From Mucidula mucida (taxonomy: Eukaryota > Basidiomycota > Agaricomycetes > Agaricales > Physalacriaceae): a DNA stretch of 54,939 nucleotides. The position numbers and the translations under genes are program-made. This document shows positions 22,353-34,751 of the stretch, piece after piece. The first letter of the stretch is position 1. Every line of letters starts with the position of its first letter. The stretch covers positions 1 through 54,939 of the forward strand of contig JADNYV010000236.1 of NCBI GenBank assembly GCA_015501055.1, read 5' to 3'. The notes beneath the pieces are model-generated. The model did not search any database, was not told the origin of the DNA, and saw only the letters and a list, made by a program, of their open reading frames with translations.

Positions 22353-25300
22353 ATGGAAAGAGCCGCCTCTCCTCCTCCCCTCATGGACGTACCCTACAGG
22401 TCTTCGGGCTCATCTAGCAGACAGCATTACGCACTTGTACGCAAAGTAGAAGCAGAGCACTCCTCTAGTGTTGCAGATCAGCACCTTCTTCTAAAAGTGG
22501 AGGTCGTCAGAGGACAGATCAGTGATCCCGGCCTTTCTCTAGTGAGTTGGCGTGATTTACAATTGCAACATAGCCGTTCAATACATTTAGAAACAATGTA
22601 AAGAGCTCCTCATAATCCTGTTATACTGCCATAGTGCTGTTACGTCCAACGTCTTTGAGCACGACACGTTTCACTTTGCCATTCCTCATGCGCTCAACTT
22701 GGCCGAGGCGGGAGCCACTGTTCGAGACAAGAGGTTAGGTGCGCCATTCATACGTCGGATATGCTATTTCTTACATGAAAATAGGTTATCTCTTTTGCAC
22801 AGAAATCATGCCTTCCAATCATGAACTACAATTGATGCTTGTGAACACGTTACGCAAGGTATGTAACTCGTGCTGAACGCCGAATATGCCTTTAGCGGTA
22901 TCTATAGGATCTGGAGAGTGTTGAAACAGCGCGAATTTGTCTTGCATTGGACAACCTTATATCCTCGTCAACAGACGATATGATCCCTGCAGTTCAGCCT
23001 CGCCTCCACGACTTGCTCGGGCATAACTCGTCAGTATGTGCACTTGCGAGGAATCCTTCTTGACCACTTATTGTGCATGGTAGACCTCACGTTCGCCGTC
23101 GCGTCTTATTAGCGTTCAGAGCGCTATCACGTCACGACGAAGGTATAATGCAAACATTAGCGCATTCGCTGTTGCGACGACTGAAGGACCCGGACGCGTC
23201 GATATCAGCTGCGGCGCTGTTAGCTGCTACTGCATTCGGCAAGGTTTTTCAATTCTTCGTGTTTTCCAAAGGCCGTCGAACTTATCGCATGGCAGAATGA
23301 TGAACTATACAAGCATGTAAACGAGCTTTTCGCTTCTAGTCCGCATCATCGGTCCAGATACTGGCTCCTGGTAGGCATGCGTGCAATGCAGATCATTGGG
23401 TATATTCATCTCTAGAGTTTATATGTCTTTCGTTGACTTTGATCAACAGGTTAAGAGACGACCATCTTCATATCGTGATTAGACTTATACGAACAGCAGC
23501 AGCTCACAAAGACTATCGTTTGTGCGCTCCAATGACATTTGACATCCACTGATCCAATTCTTAGCAATATTACTGGCTGCCTATCTCCTCATTTCGTCAA
23601 TGCGAAGCGAGAGTTTTTCAACAGTATCACCAACCTCCAGACGCGCATTGGTTACCGACATTAGGGATATTCTGTTCTCCGAGGATCCAGATGAACAATA
23701 CCTTTTCCTAGCGTGTATTGAGTGCGTTGATCCCAAGTGGTGGGCCGGCACAACACCCGAAGTACCTACACTCCTTGAGGAACAGGAAGTAGGGCTTTTT
23801 ATGCGTTTTCTGGACTCTCCCGACTCCCTCATACGCCGCAAGGTATCGCTGTCTCACTTCTCTATACGACACCTCGCTCAATGTGGATAAGGTAGTGACC
23901 ATTCTCAACAAAATTGACCGGACTATTGTTTCCACATTTTACGCGCAGTCTGTGGAGAATATACCAGATGGACTTGCATTCGACAACAAAGTCGAGTATA
24001 CCTGCCGCTTGCTTGAGGTTCTGGAGCTTCAATTCGCCGACGATGGAGAAGGTTACGCGCGCCAAGTTATAGACTTGTTCAAGAAGCTGGAGCCATCTGC
24101 ACCGGAATCAGCCCGCCTCTTAGATGTTGCGGTTGAGAAATTATTGACCTGCGTCCGCGATAGTGCGTTGTTCGTTCTTCAGCTTTTGGTCTCCTAGCCG
24201 ATGTTTATTTAGATACGTCTATGTTCAAGATAGCATCGGCTACCATCTTCGTGGGCTTCTTACTTGAAGGAAACGATGTCGGTCCGACGTTGATGGTGGT
24301 TATCGCCGCTCTGGCGTGCGAGTATTGTGGTGCACTATCTTTTCCGCCGGAGGATATACTGAATGGGCTGTCAACGAGACTCCTTAGCCTTTCTGGTAAG
24401 CTCGATATCATTTCGGCTCCGTTTTTTCCTCTGATGCGTGTATAGTCTCATTGCAGGACGTCTGCCTTATTACAATGTTACGGGTATCTGCAGAGTGCGA
24501 CCACGTGTCGGACGATGTGCGGACTGTGGTATCGCATCTGTCTGGCCTTTCAAAGAGTTACATTCGCAAGGTATGTCCGCATCTTCTGAGCTCCTTGCGT
24601 AGCTCATTTCTGTAGCGCTGCGACCAATTTCTAGATATTTCGTCTGACAAAGAGCTTCTTCTCCGGGCCCTGCACTCGGCCAAGTCGTATACGGTGAGTA
24701 CTCTTGAATATAATAGCGCTGCCATCTTTAGGCTGACGAGCTACGGTAGCTTCCCCATGTCGTCGAAGCTCTGGCTGATGTTGGCACCGAAGGCACGGTA
24801 TCGTCTGGACCTGGTAGTGCACACAAAGGCGCGACAATGTCGCCGTCATCATCGCCTTCCTTGTCTGCCAGCAAGTTGCGGTATGCCGCATATGACGCGC
24901 CCACTATTCCCAAACCGCGACCTCGGCCGCGAAGACGGGCTTCGGTGGCGAGGAGTGAGACTGATAGTCTTGATTCTGTGCTCTCTCGGACGATGACCCC
25001 AGGGGAACTGGCTCTTGCTACGCAGGAATTGGAGGCTTTGTCTTTGGTTCGTGGTTGTGCTGTTGACAAGAGTTTCATTAATATGATAATATCAATAGTC
25101 GCCGCCCCCACAAACGAAGGAACCGGCGGTAAGAGGAACGGTCCTTTGATAGTTGGTACTTGTTCTCATAAATTTTTCGTTAGGCGTCGAGACCGGATTT
25201 GATAGCGTTTGATACTCCATTCCTCACGGACCCACCTTTGGTGGACGATTCGGATTTGTTCCGCAGTGAGTTGAAGCCTGCGCCCGAGGAAAGTTTCGAA

Positions 25301-25645
25301 ACACTGTGGAATTCGTTGGAACAGGCTACATCCTCCAGGGGGTGGTTCGAGGGGTCGCTGGATGTTTTAGTGGAGCGGCTTAAGAGCCTGCAGGACGTCA
25401 AGGTGGTGATTGTTCCGCCTGAAGAGGCGCCGTTCATAGGTATCTTTGTTTCTTTCCTTTCAGCGGTGGTATTGATTCAATGACTAGGCGAGGTCAAGGT
25501 CCTTGTGCAGTCTTCAAATGAGAAAGCTCGTGTTGCGCTCCGTGTGAAAGCGAGCGATGAGGAAGGGTGTTTGTGGAGGTTGAGATGTGCTGACGCGCAG
25601 ATAAGGGTGGTCGTTAAACGGTTGTTGAGCGATGAGGGTGATTGA
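22353..25645 (+). CDS. Large adaptin, AP-4 epsilon-like
   Basis: Many exons. The first are 22353-22541, 22591-22738, 22785-22858, 22908-23029, 23084-23243, 23272-23399 and 23450-23517; the last starts after the intron ending near 25488, stop 25643-25645. The HEAT-like adaptin trunk is clear: SLKQCKELLIILLYC, RLGYLFCTEIMPSNHELQL, VNTLRKDLES, PAVQPRLHDLLGHNSPHVR, RRVLLAFRALSRHD, VGMRAMQIIGLRDDHLH, and EYTCRLLEVLELQFADDG. The N-terminal layout fits AP-4 epsilon better than AP-1/2/3. A Ser/Pro/Arg-rich hinge follows (SPSSSPSLSASKLRY, IPKPRPRPRRRASVARSE), then a short C-terminal region with LWNSLEQATSSRGWFEGSL. AP-4 sorts cargo at the trans-Golgi. Oddities: one intron of 28 nt (23244-23271), and an unresolved frame shift near 23845-23860. 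ATG at 22353 is the first in frame. Confidence 0.82.
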
Positions 25646-26222
25646 GGCTTGGGGCGCACTCATATATACACAATGGATTTATGTAGCGACCTTTAAACCG
25701 GGAATGAAGTATAGGATTTTGGATCAGAGGCGGGCCCCGGTTCTTCTTGTTCTATGACAGGGACCCAAACCCTGGATCAAAATCATATTTCTTGCGGTAT
25801 ATGACAGAAATCTATTGCTTCAACTCACTAATACAGCTAATTAGACAGTTTAAAACACTTCCTCAGTTGCTTGGAGCCTGAAAGGAGAATTCTAACATAT
25901 TGTTGAGGGTTCTGCTAGCTATGCTCTTCTACTGGAGGAGCGTGGGGAGGTCGCGCAGTGTTCAATACTTCGCACTTCCTGATTTGAGGAAGTCTCATTC
26001 CCCCCCTTCCTGCAAGGCTGTGGTTGGACCAGGTTCCCTGGAAACACTTCTACACAAATGTATACACACAGTCAAGTACTATTCCACATGATCATCTAGA
26101 TCTTGGTCTCGAATAATAGTTCTACTATTCTAAAGAGTTTTCTACGCCACAATTACCTTCACGTGAAGGGTTCGTGTCACAGAACGTGACGAAGATTATT
26201 CCGACTCGATCACAGCTCGATC
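25646..26222. other. Intergenic
   Basis: Contains a short inverted repeat (GATTTTGGATC near 25711 and GATCAAAATC near 25771) that could form a hairpin of about 70 nt. No gene supported. Confidence 0.35.
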
Positions 26223-27808
26223 ATGTCGTCGCTTTCCCTTCTACTCTCACGTCTTACGATACCGTCTGATTTTGCGCGTTATGAAGCAGTATCTGATCCA
26301 AAAGTCATCTCAGAGCTGGAATTATGGAAAGACGACGCGTCTCGTGTCTTATCCGAAGTGAAGAATTTACTGGATGAGAAGATATCAATACAAGAGCACG
26401 CCGATGTGGTATCCGCTGTGGCGCCTTTCACTGCCGCCCACACTTGGGTAACGCCCGAGTCGAAAATCGTGTCTTCAGGTGCGTGTGGCGCTTGTTGCGG
26501 TTTTCTTCCTGCTCAATTCTGCGCAGATATACTGCATCAGTTGCCCGAACCAGATGGTCAGCTTTTGGAGCATATTCTCATCCACAACGTGAAGCCGCTG
26601 TTCGTCTCGTCACCTCATCCACACCTGAATTTATCAACGGGTCGACGATTGGCGCGTCCGGCGGGGGGCCCGATGAACACGCAGGATTTCTTTGAAGGGC
26701 AGACTTGGAAGGAGCATCCTGGTACCGCGGAGGTTGTGCTATACGTTGTGCAGAATCTCAAGGTACGGTGGTGTACCCTATCCTCCAATGTCCCTCTTAG
26801 ATTTGAAGTAGGCCAGCGAGTATGAAGGTGTCTGGCATCTCGTCATTCCCCCGGTCATGACACTGCTCGACGACTACCAAGGCCTGTATAAGCTGCGGGG
26901 CGTGCAAATAGTCGCTGTGATGCTGGGCAACGTACCTGGCCAGCTTCTCAAACGCACCGGAGTCGACTCGCTTCTCATTCAAGTACGTTCATGCCGAGCT
27001 ACGACATTACTTGTACTCACCCTTTTCAGTCATTGTCGACATGCATGGGGCTTATACGCGACCCGGAGTCTCCTGATCTGTTGCGGGCATCGATAGCGGC
27101 TTGGTTGACTCTGACAATGAAGACAACGGACGTAGGGAGCGCGGAGCAATTCGACAGGCTTAGTGTTTTGCTAGGTGAACATATCATCGGATCCGTGTGG
27201 CTGTACGGGTCTGCCATTACGTCTGTCATCCTTGCTACCGTAGAAGCCCTACCGCCTGTTGTACGCCAATTGGGTATTGGGAGTGCGCGTTTTTTGAAGG
27301 TTTTGCCTTCCCTTCGTCGCGTATTCGCCATGCTTACAGCTCTTGGGACAGGCACTTATGTATCAGCTGCTTTATCCGCTTCAGCAGAATTCTGCGGATA
27401 CTGAGATGCAGCTGAGATCGATAGACGCTCTGCTGGTGGTCATGGAGGAATGTGCACCGCAGATATCGCATTGGAGGGGAGCCATCTTGAATGCTGTGGC
27501 TCGCTGCTTCGTTGCAGTACAGGAAGATGGTATGATGCATGATTGGTGTTTGTCTAGTCTCTCAACATGAGTATATAGGTAAGGTTACGAGCGAGCTGGC
27601 CATATCGCTGCGGAGAGTCTGCCAGGAGCTCTCAAAGCTGTGTCCTTCGGTAGTTGAGGTGTGGTTTCACCAGAATTTTTATGTGCAACTGTCTGAATGC
27701 CGTCTGGAATAGGATGAATTTCCTCGTCTTTTGAGATTGGATAACGATATGTTTTGTGTTTTAGTTGGAGACCTGGTAGTCAACCGGGAGACTGAACGAT
27801 CCGTGTAA
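26223..27808 (+). CDS. TTI2: TELO2-interacting protein 2 (TTT complex)
   Basis: Exons 26223-26478, 26527-26762, 26812-26982, 27030-27299, 27340-27529, 27579-27658 and 27713-27808 give 432 aa. Helical-repeat blocks match Tti2: HLVIPPVMTLLDDYQGLYK, LRGVQIVAVMLGNVP, LLKRTGVDSLLIQ, LIRDPESPDLLRASIAAW and SIDALLVVMEECAPQI. Tti2 forms the TTT complex with Tel2 and Tti1, the Hsp90-linked chaperone that matures PIKK kinases (TOR, ATM/ATR, DNA-PK-like). The 48-nt intron 26479-26526 keeps the frame open if retained; I splice it because it has GTGCGT and CGCAG, and skipping it gives a Cys-rich insert unlike the family. Confidence 0.88.
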
Positions 27809-27869
27809 AGTCGAGTGGCGTGGAACTTGAAGGGAGCCGCTCACTCGTCGATGGGGGGCGGTTGTTGAT

Positions 27870-28340
27870 TAGGGTGGCGCAAAGTCTCAAATAACACGTG
27901 AGGCCTTACAATCATCAAAATTCGTGAAGCCTCAGAACTCGCTCTGAGTACAACTATCCAACTTGTGAAGCCTCAGCATCTGTCTGCTAGCTGGAACTAC
28001 CGGGGCACGAGTGGCGCACAGAAGCACAGAAAATACCCTGAGATGGTCTTCAGCTCTGAGAAATCCCATTGTTGACCATTAGAAGTGCTAGTTTGGAAAA
28101 TTTGGGATATCTCAAGGTCAAGTTGTGGGGATTCGCCGCGGCCGGCAAAGTGGCAGATCATTTCGGAGGCAGACCCGATAAGTCCGCTTTTCCAGATACT
28201 ACCACAATGTTCAGTGAAGCCTCAAGAGCTAGCACTAATATGTGCTTGTACAGAGTTCTACTGGAGAGGCGCCGACTGCCGTCGGCGGAACCCTTGCTAG
28301 TTGAGTGGAGATCAGAGTGTATTCTACAGGTAAACAAATA
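27870..28340. mobile_element. Remnant of a TAGGGTGGCG-ended DNA transposon
   Basis: At 27870 the sequence TAGGGTGGCGCAAAG matches the ends of the MITEs at 41826 and 49990. It is followed by four close copies of a subterminal-type motif, (C/T)GTGAAGCCTCA with variants, near 27896, 27931, 27974 and 28213. No matching right end was found before 29000, so the element looks truncated. The right limit given is arbitrary. Confidence 0.4.
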
Positions 28341-28555
28341 CGAGATATCTAATGACGATTTTCAATATGTATGTCGCCCTTTCGCGGAGTTCAGGTCGAA
28401 GAACAATTCGGCTGCTGAGGGATGTCGATGTGGAGGTTTTGAAGAGTGGGCACGAGCCAGAGTTGATGCAGGAGGATGACAGACTAGAGGCGCTGAATGA
28501 GGGGACAAAGAACGATTGGAAGAAAATTACAGACCAGCAGACAGCTATAAGATAG
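28341..28555 (+). pseudogene. C-terminal fragment of a PIF1-like helicase
   Basis: The frame from 28352 reads MYVALSRSSGRRTIRLLRDVD, then HEPELMQEDDRLEALNEGT and NDWKK before a stop. YVALSRSxGR is helicase motif VI of the PIF1 family, and the ED(E/D)RLExLNxxT tail is what I recall from the C-termini of the basidiomycete PIF1-like helicases, many of which are transposon-borne. Only about 65 residues remain; no upstream helicase motifs are visible in any frame of 27900-28350. It is therefore a fragment, probably left by a mobile element. Confidence 0.5.
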
Positions 28556-29056
28556 GAAAGAGATAAGTGATGGCAAATGCGTGAAAGTGAGGTCATACAT
28601 CATACACAGGCAAAATGCAGAATTTGCCAGAGTAGTGCGTCATCGGAGGTGCAAGGAAATGTCAACGCCGTGAAAAGAACGACGGGCGGCCAGGAAGTGA
28701 CAGCAAAATCACTGGACTACGGTCGCGTCGCGATGGCTGAAGGAAAAAACAGGGGAGCCATGACCATTTTTAGCATTCAGTGGCAGTGGCTAGAGTTGAT
28801 ACGTATTTACGAATTCACATAAAACGTGAACCAATTCTAGGTGTGGGAGAACCCTTGTCTAGCAAGGGGATGCTCTTGTTGCTCTCTCAACTTTGTGTCT
28901 GCAATGCCTAGCCAAGCACAATTTTTCTTTGTTCCAAGCTTTCTCAGTTCCTGTGGATAATTCCTTACGCAAGTCTTATCGGTCAATTGCAATTCTTCAG
29001 TAGATAACTGACGTAGTTCTCTTCCTCACAGAAAAAACTACAGCTTTTTGCCTACC
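28556..29056. other. Intergenic; amidase promoter
   Basis: No coding sequence supported. The sequence just before 29057 is T/C-rich, as expected for a fungal core promoter. Confidence 0.4.
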
Positions 29057-31044
29057 ATGACTCGCCCCATGACTCTGTTCAAGGCTTCCAACATGCCCAA
29101 GAGACTCTGTTCCCTTTTCGTACTTGCAGTGGTACTTCGAGGAGTACAATTGACCAGCGTCATCTCTACTACTCTATCTTCTACAATTTTTACCGCGGGC
29201 GATTTGACGTACCTCACGCCCGCCCGCGCCCTCGATATCACACCATTCACGTCCCTCTATACCAACGAGTCGGTCATTACTGGCAGCACCATCATCGACG
29301 CGTTGAATCAATACGCGTCAATCGATGATGTCTGGACTTGGGACTTCATACATTCCCCCGGGTCCACGCTGTTCATCACGTATAACGGAGCGGGCACTTC
29401 AGTTCTCGACTCTTCAGCGCATGACTGGCTGGAAGACAATTCTGTCGCATTATATCAGGACTCGAAATTCAATGGGAGTGAAATAGCACCCTGGCCTTAT
29501 ACCCTCTCCTCGTCGGGAGGAGTTGACAAGGTTTACCGTCTATATCGTGACAACTACGAAGCCTTTCTTTTCGGTTGCATTCCAGACGAGAGTGCGCCTT
29601 CTGCATTCCAAATGGCCGATACGTACATTCCAGGCAACCAAGACTATCTCATACCAGTACCCTCTCGCCTCTATTCGTTATTGGACACTCGTCCGCTCGC
29701 GGGAAAGCGTTTCGCCTTGAAGGATATCTATGACGCCAAGGGTCTGCAGACGGGCGGTGGGTCTCGTGCGTATGAAGAAGTCTACCCACCCGCGACGGAG
29801 AACGGGCCGGCTCTGCAGAAGCTGCTCGATCTGGGTGCAGTGCCGGTTGGCAAGTCGAAGACATCGCAGTTTGCGCATGGTGCAGACCCATGGCAGTTCA
29901 TTGACATTCAATATCCGTGGAATCCCCGGGGTGATGGGTATCTGACTGCTGCGAGTTCGAGCTCTGGTTCAGCATGTGCGATTGCCGGCTATGATTGGAT
30001 TGACTTTGCGTTGGGAAGTGATACGAGAGGAAGTGTCAGAAAGCCGGCCTCGATTGTAGGAGTTTACGGGATACGGCCGTCTTGGGGAAGCCTTGACACC
30101 ACGGGTATTATTCCACTCGCGTCAGAATTGGATACCCTGGGATTCTTTGCTCGTGATCCCAAACTGTTTCACGAGATCTCTACTCTTTGGTTCGTCCTTC
30201 ACACCTTGTCACGCAGTAATATTGAATTGTATATTTTAGGTATGCCGACGCGCCAACCTCATCCAACTCGAGTTTTACTCGATACCCCTCAAAGCTCATC
30301 GTCCCGTCTGATTATTTCCCTGTTCGGAATGATGCCGCACAGGCGCTATATGACAACTTCATCGACTTTCTGGCCACCAATTCTAACATTACTTCCGTTT
30401 CCATGAATATCTCCGCCATCCTTCGCACGTCCGAAGTCCCTGAAATATCCAACTTCACCGCCTTCCAGCTCAATTCCAACAAGCTCGCCGAGTACTATTC
30501 ATGGCAAAACGTTGGCAAGCCGCTCGCAGAGATCTGGAATACGACGTATGGCGGATATCCGGCATTTGATCCAAACCCCAGAAACGCCTATGTTCGGGCA
30601 CGGGCTATGAGTGAGGAAGATTACGAGGATGCTGTAGCGATAAAGCAGGAGTTTGGCCGTTTCTTCACAGAGAACATCCTCACCTTTGATGAAGACAGCT
30701 GTTCCAATGCGATCATGATCTACGACATTGGCACGGGCGGTCTGCCATCGTATCGCGAAGAGGATCTGAACGCGCTGGAGGGCGCCACTACCGTCAGTAT
30801 CACCGTGCCGAACGGCGGTTTGGCGAGCAACTACTTGGCGTCGACGGCCGGATGTCCCGATTTAACTGTGCCGCTCGGGCAGGTCGAGTATGAGAGCTAC
30901 ATCTCTTTACAGACGGAAAAGCTGCCGGTGTCTGTGCAGCTCGTGGCATACCGTGGGTGTGAGGGTATGCTCTTGAATCTGATCAAGGACATGACAGAGA
31001 AGGGTTATCTGGTGACGACGAAAACTGGCACCGCCGCTTATTGA
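29057..31044 (+). CDS. Secreted amidase-signature protein with Arp1-like N-terminal domain
   Basis: Exons 29057-30189 and 30240-31044 give 645 aa. A hydrophobic segment near the start (LCSLFVLAVVLRGVQLTSVIS) is a signal peptide or anchor; ATG 29093 is an alternative start that fits it better. An N-terminal domain of about 200 residues of the kind seen in scytalone dehydratase-like Arp1 proteins precedes the amidase core. The Ser-cisSer-Lys triad is readable: Lys in FALKDIYDAKG, the cis-Ser in TAASSSSGSACAIAG, the nucleophile in SDTRGSVRKPAS. The family hydrolyses C-N amide bonds; the substrate is unknown. The C-terminal half (GGYPAFDPNPRNAYVRARA, VSVQLVAYRGCEGMLL) is typical. Confidence 0.88.
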
Positions 31045-31387
31045 GACGTGAGCTTGCGAAGCAGCGGCCATCGTTTTACTGAAATCTTTTCTGTTTCTCG
31101 CACGACGTTATTCCTTGTAATGCTTCAAGTGGGTCGCCTCGTCTTCTTAATTGATAGGGAGTTCGTAAAACGATCTGGAAGTATCGCGTTGCTTTGTCGA
31201 CTCGCGAATTGGTATGCGAACCCCTTTCATCGCAAGCGTTTGTTCTCGTGATCTCCGGTTCGTCCCGGTCCGGCGGTCCTGGGTTCAGATGTCATCATCA
31301 CTTTGATGGACAGCCAGCGAGATCTCCCTTGCCTCGTCACTATATAAGCAGAGGCAAGAACTGATATGTTCAATATTTCCCGGGTAC
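31045..31387. other. Intergenic, 343 bp
   Basis: Amidase 3' side and F-box gene promoter; a TATATAAG box lies near 31341, about 45 bp before the ATG. Confidence 0.45.
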
Positions 31388-33087
31388 ATGCTGCTCCGAC
31401 TACCCGTTGAACTTCTGAACTTGGTTTCCAGGCAGGTTAGGGGTTTTCTTTCGCTCTTTATCCTGTATTTCTTACTCAGTCAACATTGACAGCTTAAATC
31501 CTCCGATTTGAAGAAATTGCGGCAGGTCTGCAGAGCGCTTTCATTGCTCACTTCCCCCCTGGTGTTCAAGAGACTGGTATTGGACATTGACAGCGATCGT
31601 TTGGGTCTTATCCTTGCTTTATTAGACGACATCGCCTCCGGCAAGAGTAACGTCGGAATACACATCCAATGTCTGGAGATAAACTCCTTCAATCCACCCC
31701 CGTATAAATCCCTCCAGCTGTGGCAACGGATTACCAAGAAACATGCTCTTGCGTGTCGAATGGTCGAGGACCAGTTCATCTCGGCAATCCCTCACTTTGT
31801 ATCCGTGAAATCTCTTTCGTACGTGGCGCCCTCCTCCTTTGACCAACTCACGATAGTGATATTGCGATGTATTAGCCTGAATATAAGCAATATGCAGTTC
31901 ACCGAAGCCGCTTCGGAGGATAGTATCATGCGACTGCTCAGCGCGTTGCCCAAATTATCCCACCTCTTCTTGAGTGTGCCCAACGACGTTGACGTGAAGA
32001 TTCCGGAATCTCTTTCGCGATACTTCAATAATCTATCGGGATTGCACTTTACCGGGGGCACCTCACTCCACTGTGATACGCTCAAGTCCATCGTCGCCCA
32101 TTCCCCGAACCTCATAACGCTAAGCATCGATGGGTCACCATTATCCGTGGACGGCGATAGGTTCGTCTCCATCGCTCAATTGGTGTCGGCGGTCCCGGTC
32201 GGCGTTTCCCTTCCGCTGCAGACGCTCACTCTCGGGACTATCTCCTTCGATTCCTCCATTGACTGCCATCTCCAATCCCTAACCACACTCAACATCACCC
32301 CCGACTTCCTCGATGTCCCGCCACACTTTTGGAACACGCTTCAATCCAGCCGAGTTAAGTTGCAGAATCTTACCGTTCACCAAGGCGATGCTCCGCTTCT
32401 GGAATATCTACAATCGTATTCTGGGCTGGTGTCATTGTGTTTTGACTTGTGCGGGTTTCGGCACAACGACCGCAGGGACTCGGATGCGATGGCAGATGTC
32501 ATGTACCGCGGTGTCCTTCCCATGCATACGGAGAGTTTGAAGGTCCTCCATATCAGAACGCCATATGAGGGTAAATGGACTCTCGGGCGATCACAATTAG
32601 ATGGTATCCTCACATGTCGCTGTCTGACGTCGCTGGTTATTGGTGTTGGATTATCCGAAGTTGAAGCCCCCGAGGAATTTAATGTGATTGTACGTGTTCC
32701 CCGTTCGTTGTGGTGTTCACCATCATCTGATGGTTTCGTCTTTATCGCTAGAACCGCCTCTTGAATGCAGTCGATCACAATATCCTGCCGAATATTCGTG
32801 TGACGAGGCTCTTCCTGGCGTACCCGACGAGTGCCCGCGCGATGGGCGATTCCGTCTTGCTCATGCACTCGGCTCATGGGGTGCGTGGAGGTGCTCTTTT
32901 GAATGCACTAGTAAAGAAGTATACTTGCGCGTGGCCCAGCTCAGCATTGATCGATCTAAAGCTATCCACCGGCCACCTACATGTGGGGCACGCATCTTTG
33001 AATACTTTCAAACTGGGGAGACATCGAGTAGATCGTCAATGGCGCTTTTCGCTGCAGATACAGACGTCGTCGAGGAATGTTTATTAG
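31388..33087 (+). CDS. F-box protein with leucine-rich repeats
   Basis: Exons 31388-31435, 31493-32689 and 32752-33087 give 526 aa. The F-box is at the very N-terminus, split by intron 1: MLLRLPVELLNLVSRQ - LKSSDLKKLRQVCRALS, with the LP-E-L/I and CR positions of the domain. The remainder shows irregular leucine-rich repeats (LPKLSHLFLSVP, HSPNLITLSIDGS, LQTLTLGTISFD, LVSLCFDLCGF, SLKVLHIRTPYEG), the usual substrate-binding part of an SCF ligase subunit. No frame problems in this gene. The target is unknown; such genes are numerous and fast-evolving in Agaricomycetes. Confidence 0.8.
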
Positions 33088-34751
33088 ACATTTTACACTT
33101 TAAGTAGTAGACATAGTTGGAATTGAAATGAACTTAGATTTCAAGACAAAATATCCGATCAAGGGCAACTACGTACACTCGAGAAGTCTTAATCATACAC
33201 GCTTGCAACGTTACGCCACATAGATCCACTAAAAAGTAACCTTAGCGTTCCGATCGATCGAAGCATTATTGACAAAGGAACCCCACATCAGCGCAGAAAC
33301 ACTGCCTAGAAGTGGGCTGAAATGGAATGAGAGCCATGTCTTCAAGAAATAAGAAATTCAAGACCCACGGTCTAGCAAAAGGATCTGCGGATTGCTTTGC
33401 CTGCTGCTCAAGTATGTCTGCTTTGAGAGCAGACAAAGGATACTCAAACGCAAAAGAAAAGACGTGTATCCGACTACCACATTTCAAGATACTACTTGCC
33501 GACCAGTGCGCCACCAAAAGTGTTGCCGGCTTGACGAACTGCTACGCAAACAGTGCGAGGCAGGTGGCGCCACACAGACCACATGATGAGAACTAGTGCT
33601 GTATGCTGATGCAAATCCATGAGAGGTGTTAATACTCCAGGGGTTACGGCTGTCCGTTTCGACGATGTGGATCGCCGTCTCGAGATAATAGACAAAACCC
33701 CGCTGTCAAACATAATAGGGTTAAAGATTTCGAAACGGGCTTTGGTGTGAGACAAAAGCTTCACTGAGATGTCAGTGAGTCCATTGAATCGGCGCTAGCA
33801 ATTTAAGCTCATGACAGGCAGACACTCATAGCCAGCAACAGTGACGAGAAGATTCTTCGCCACAATTTAGAAAGATGGCATCACCACAAACTTCCCATGA
33901 CTGTACACACACATGAGAAAACAAGAAACAGTTTCGTCAACGGAGGTCAGAGAACGTACTGATGGGTTGTAAAAATACGAGCGGGGACTGTTTTGTATAC
34001 AAAAAATCAGATCTTAAACAAAAGTAGGATCAAACACACGGCTGCGACTGAGGTCAATTTAGGCAGAAGGTAGTAGGAGAAGAGCCATCAGAGACGTAGA
34101 AAACGTAGCTGCAAGCCGTGTGAGATATCTGTCAAGCGAAGCACTGGGCGGTGGGGGCTACGTTGGAACGCGCTTGAACGTGGGGCGTGAGAACTCGACG
34201 ACGATCCGACGGGTGTCGGTCCGAAACCTTTCCAGTCACCACAACGCTGAACGCGGTAAACGTCAACGCACTAACAAGCACTACAGCAGGATTTATGGGC
34301 TTCCATTAAATCACCTCATGCTCAACTTTTTTGAAGTTCAACAAGCTCCAGCACCAATACAAGTGTGATATGGAGACACTCGTCGTGGACGATACAGCTA
34401 TTAACGGCCACCCAATCCACTAGTCTTCTTTGATTCTGACTTGCTCAAAGCACCCTACTGCTCCACTTCTCCGACAGAGTCTTTCCTCTGAGGACCTAGA
34501 TTACATATCTGGCCTTTCTCGCATACTCGAATTCGCTATCGTGCTATGGGAAACTTTACGCTCTAGACAGGTGCTCTGCGGCGCATGCTTATCGTATACC
34601 TCTTTGTGGCCAAAGAGGTCATCAACACAAATGCGCGCCCCCCCTCGAGACCTTGCGCGGGCGATGCTGCTTCCTCGAGGTCTTGCATGCAAATGGCAAG
34701 GGAGTTGAGTATAGATGCAACGCCCTGAGGCTTGTTATCTCCTCGTCCGCC
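33088..34751. other. Gene-poor stretch, 1.66 kb
   Basis: No supported gene. Two minus-strand frames (33492-33764 and 33266-33517) are mildly protein-like (RFEIFNPIMFDSGVLSII; VLNFLFLEDMALIPFQP) but lack splice logic joining them. Could hold a decayed gene. Confidence 0.35.

Noticed and set aside
24694..24749. In-frame TAG in the adaptin gene (TAG at 24747)
   Set aside because: If the intron ends at ...CGGTAG (24749) instead of ...CTTTAG, the stop is removed and the frame continues with LPHVVEAL; so no premature stop needs to be assumed.
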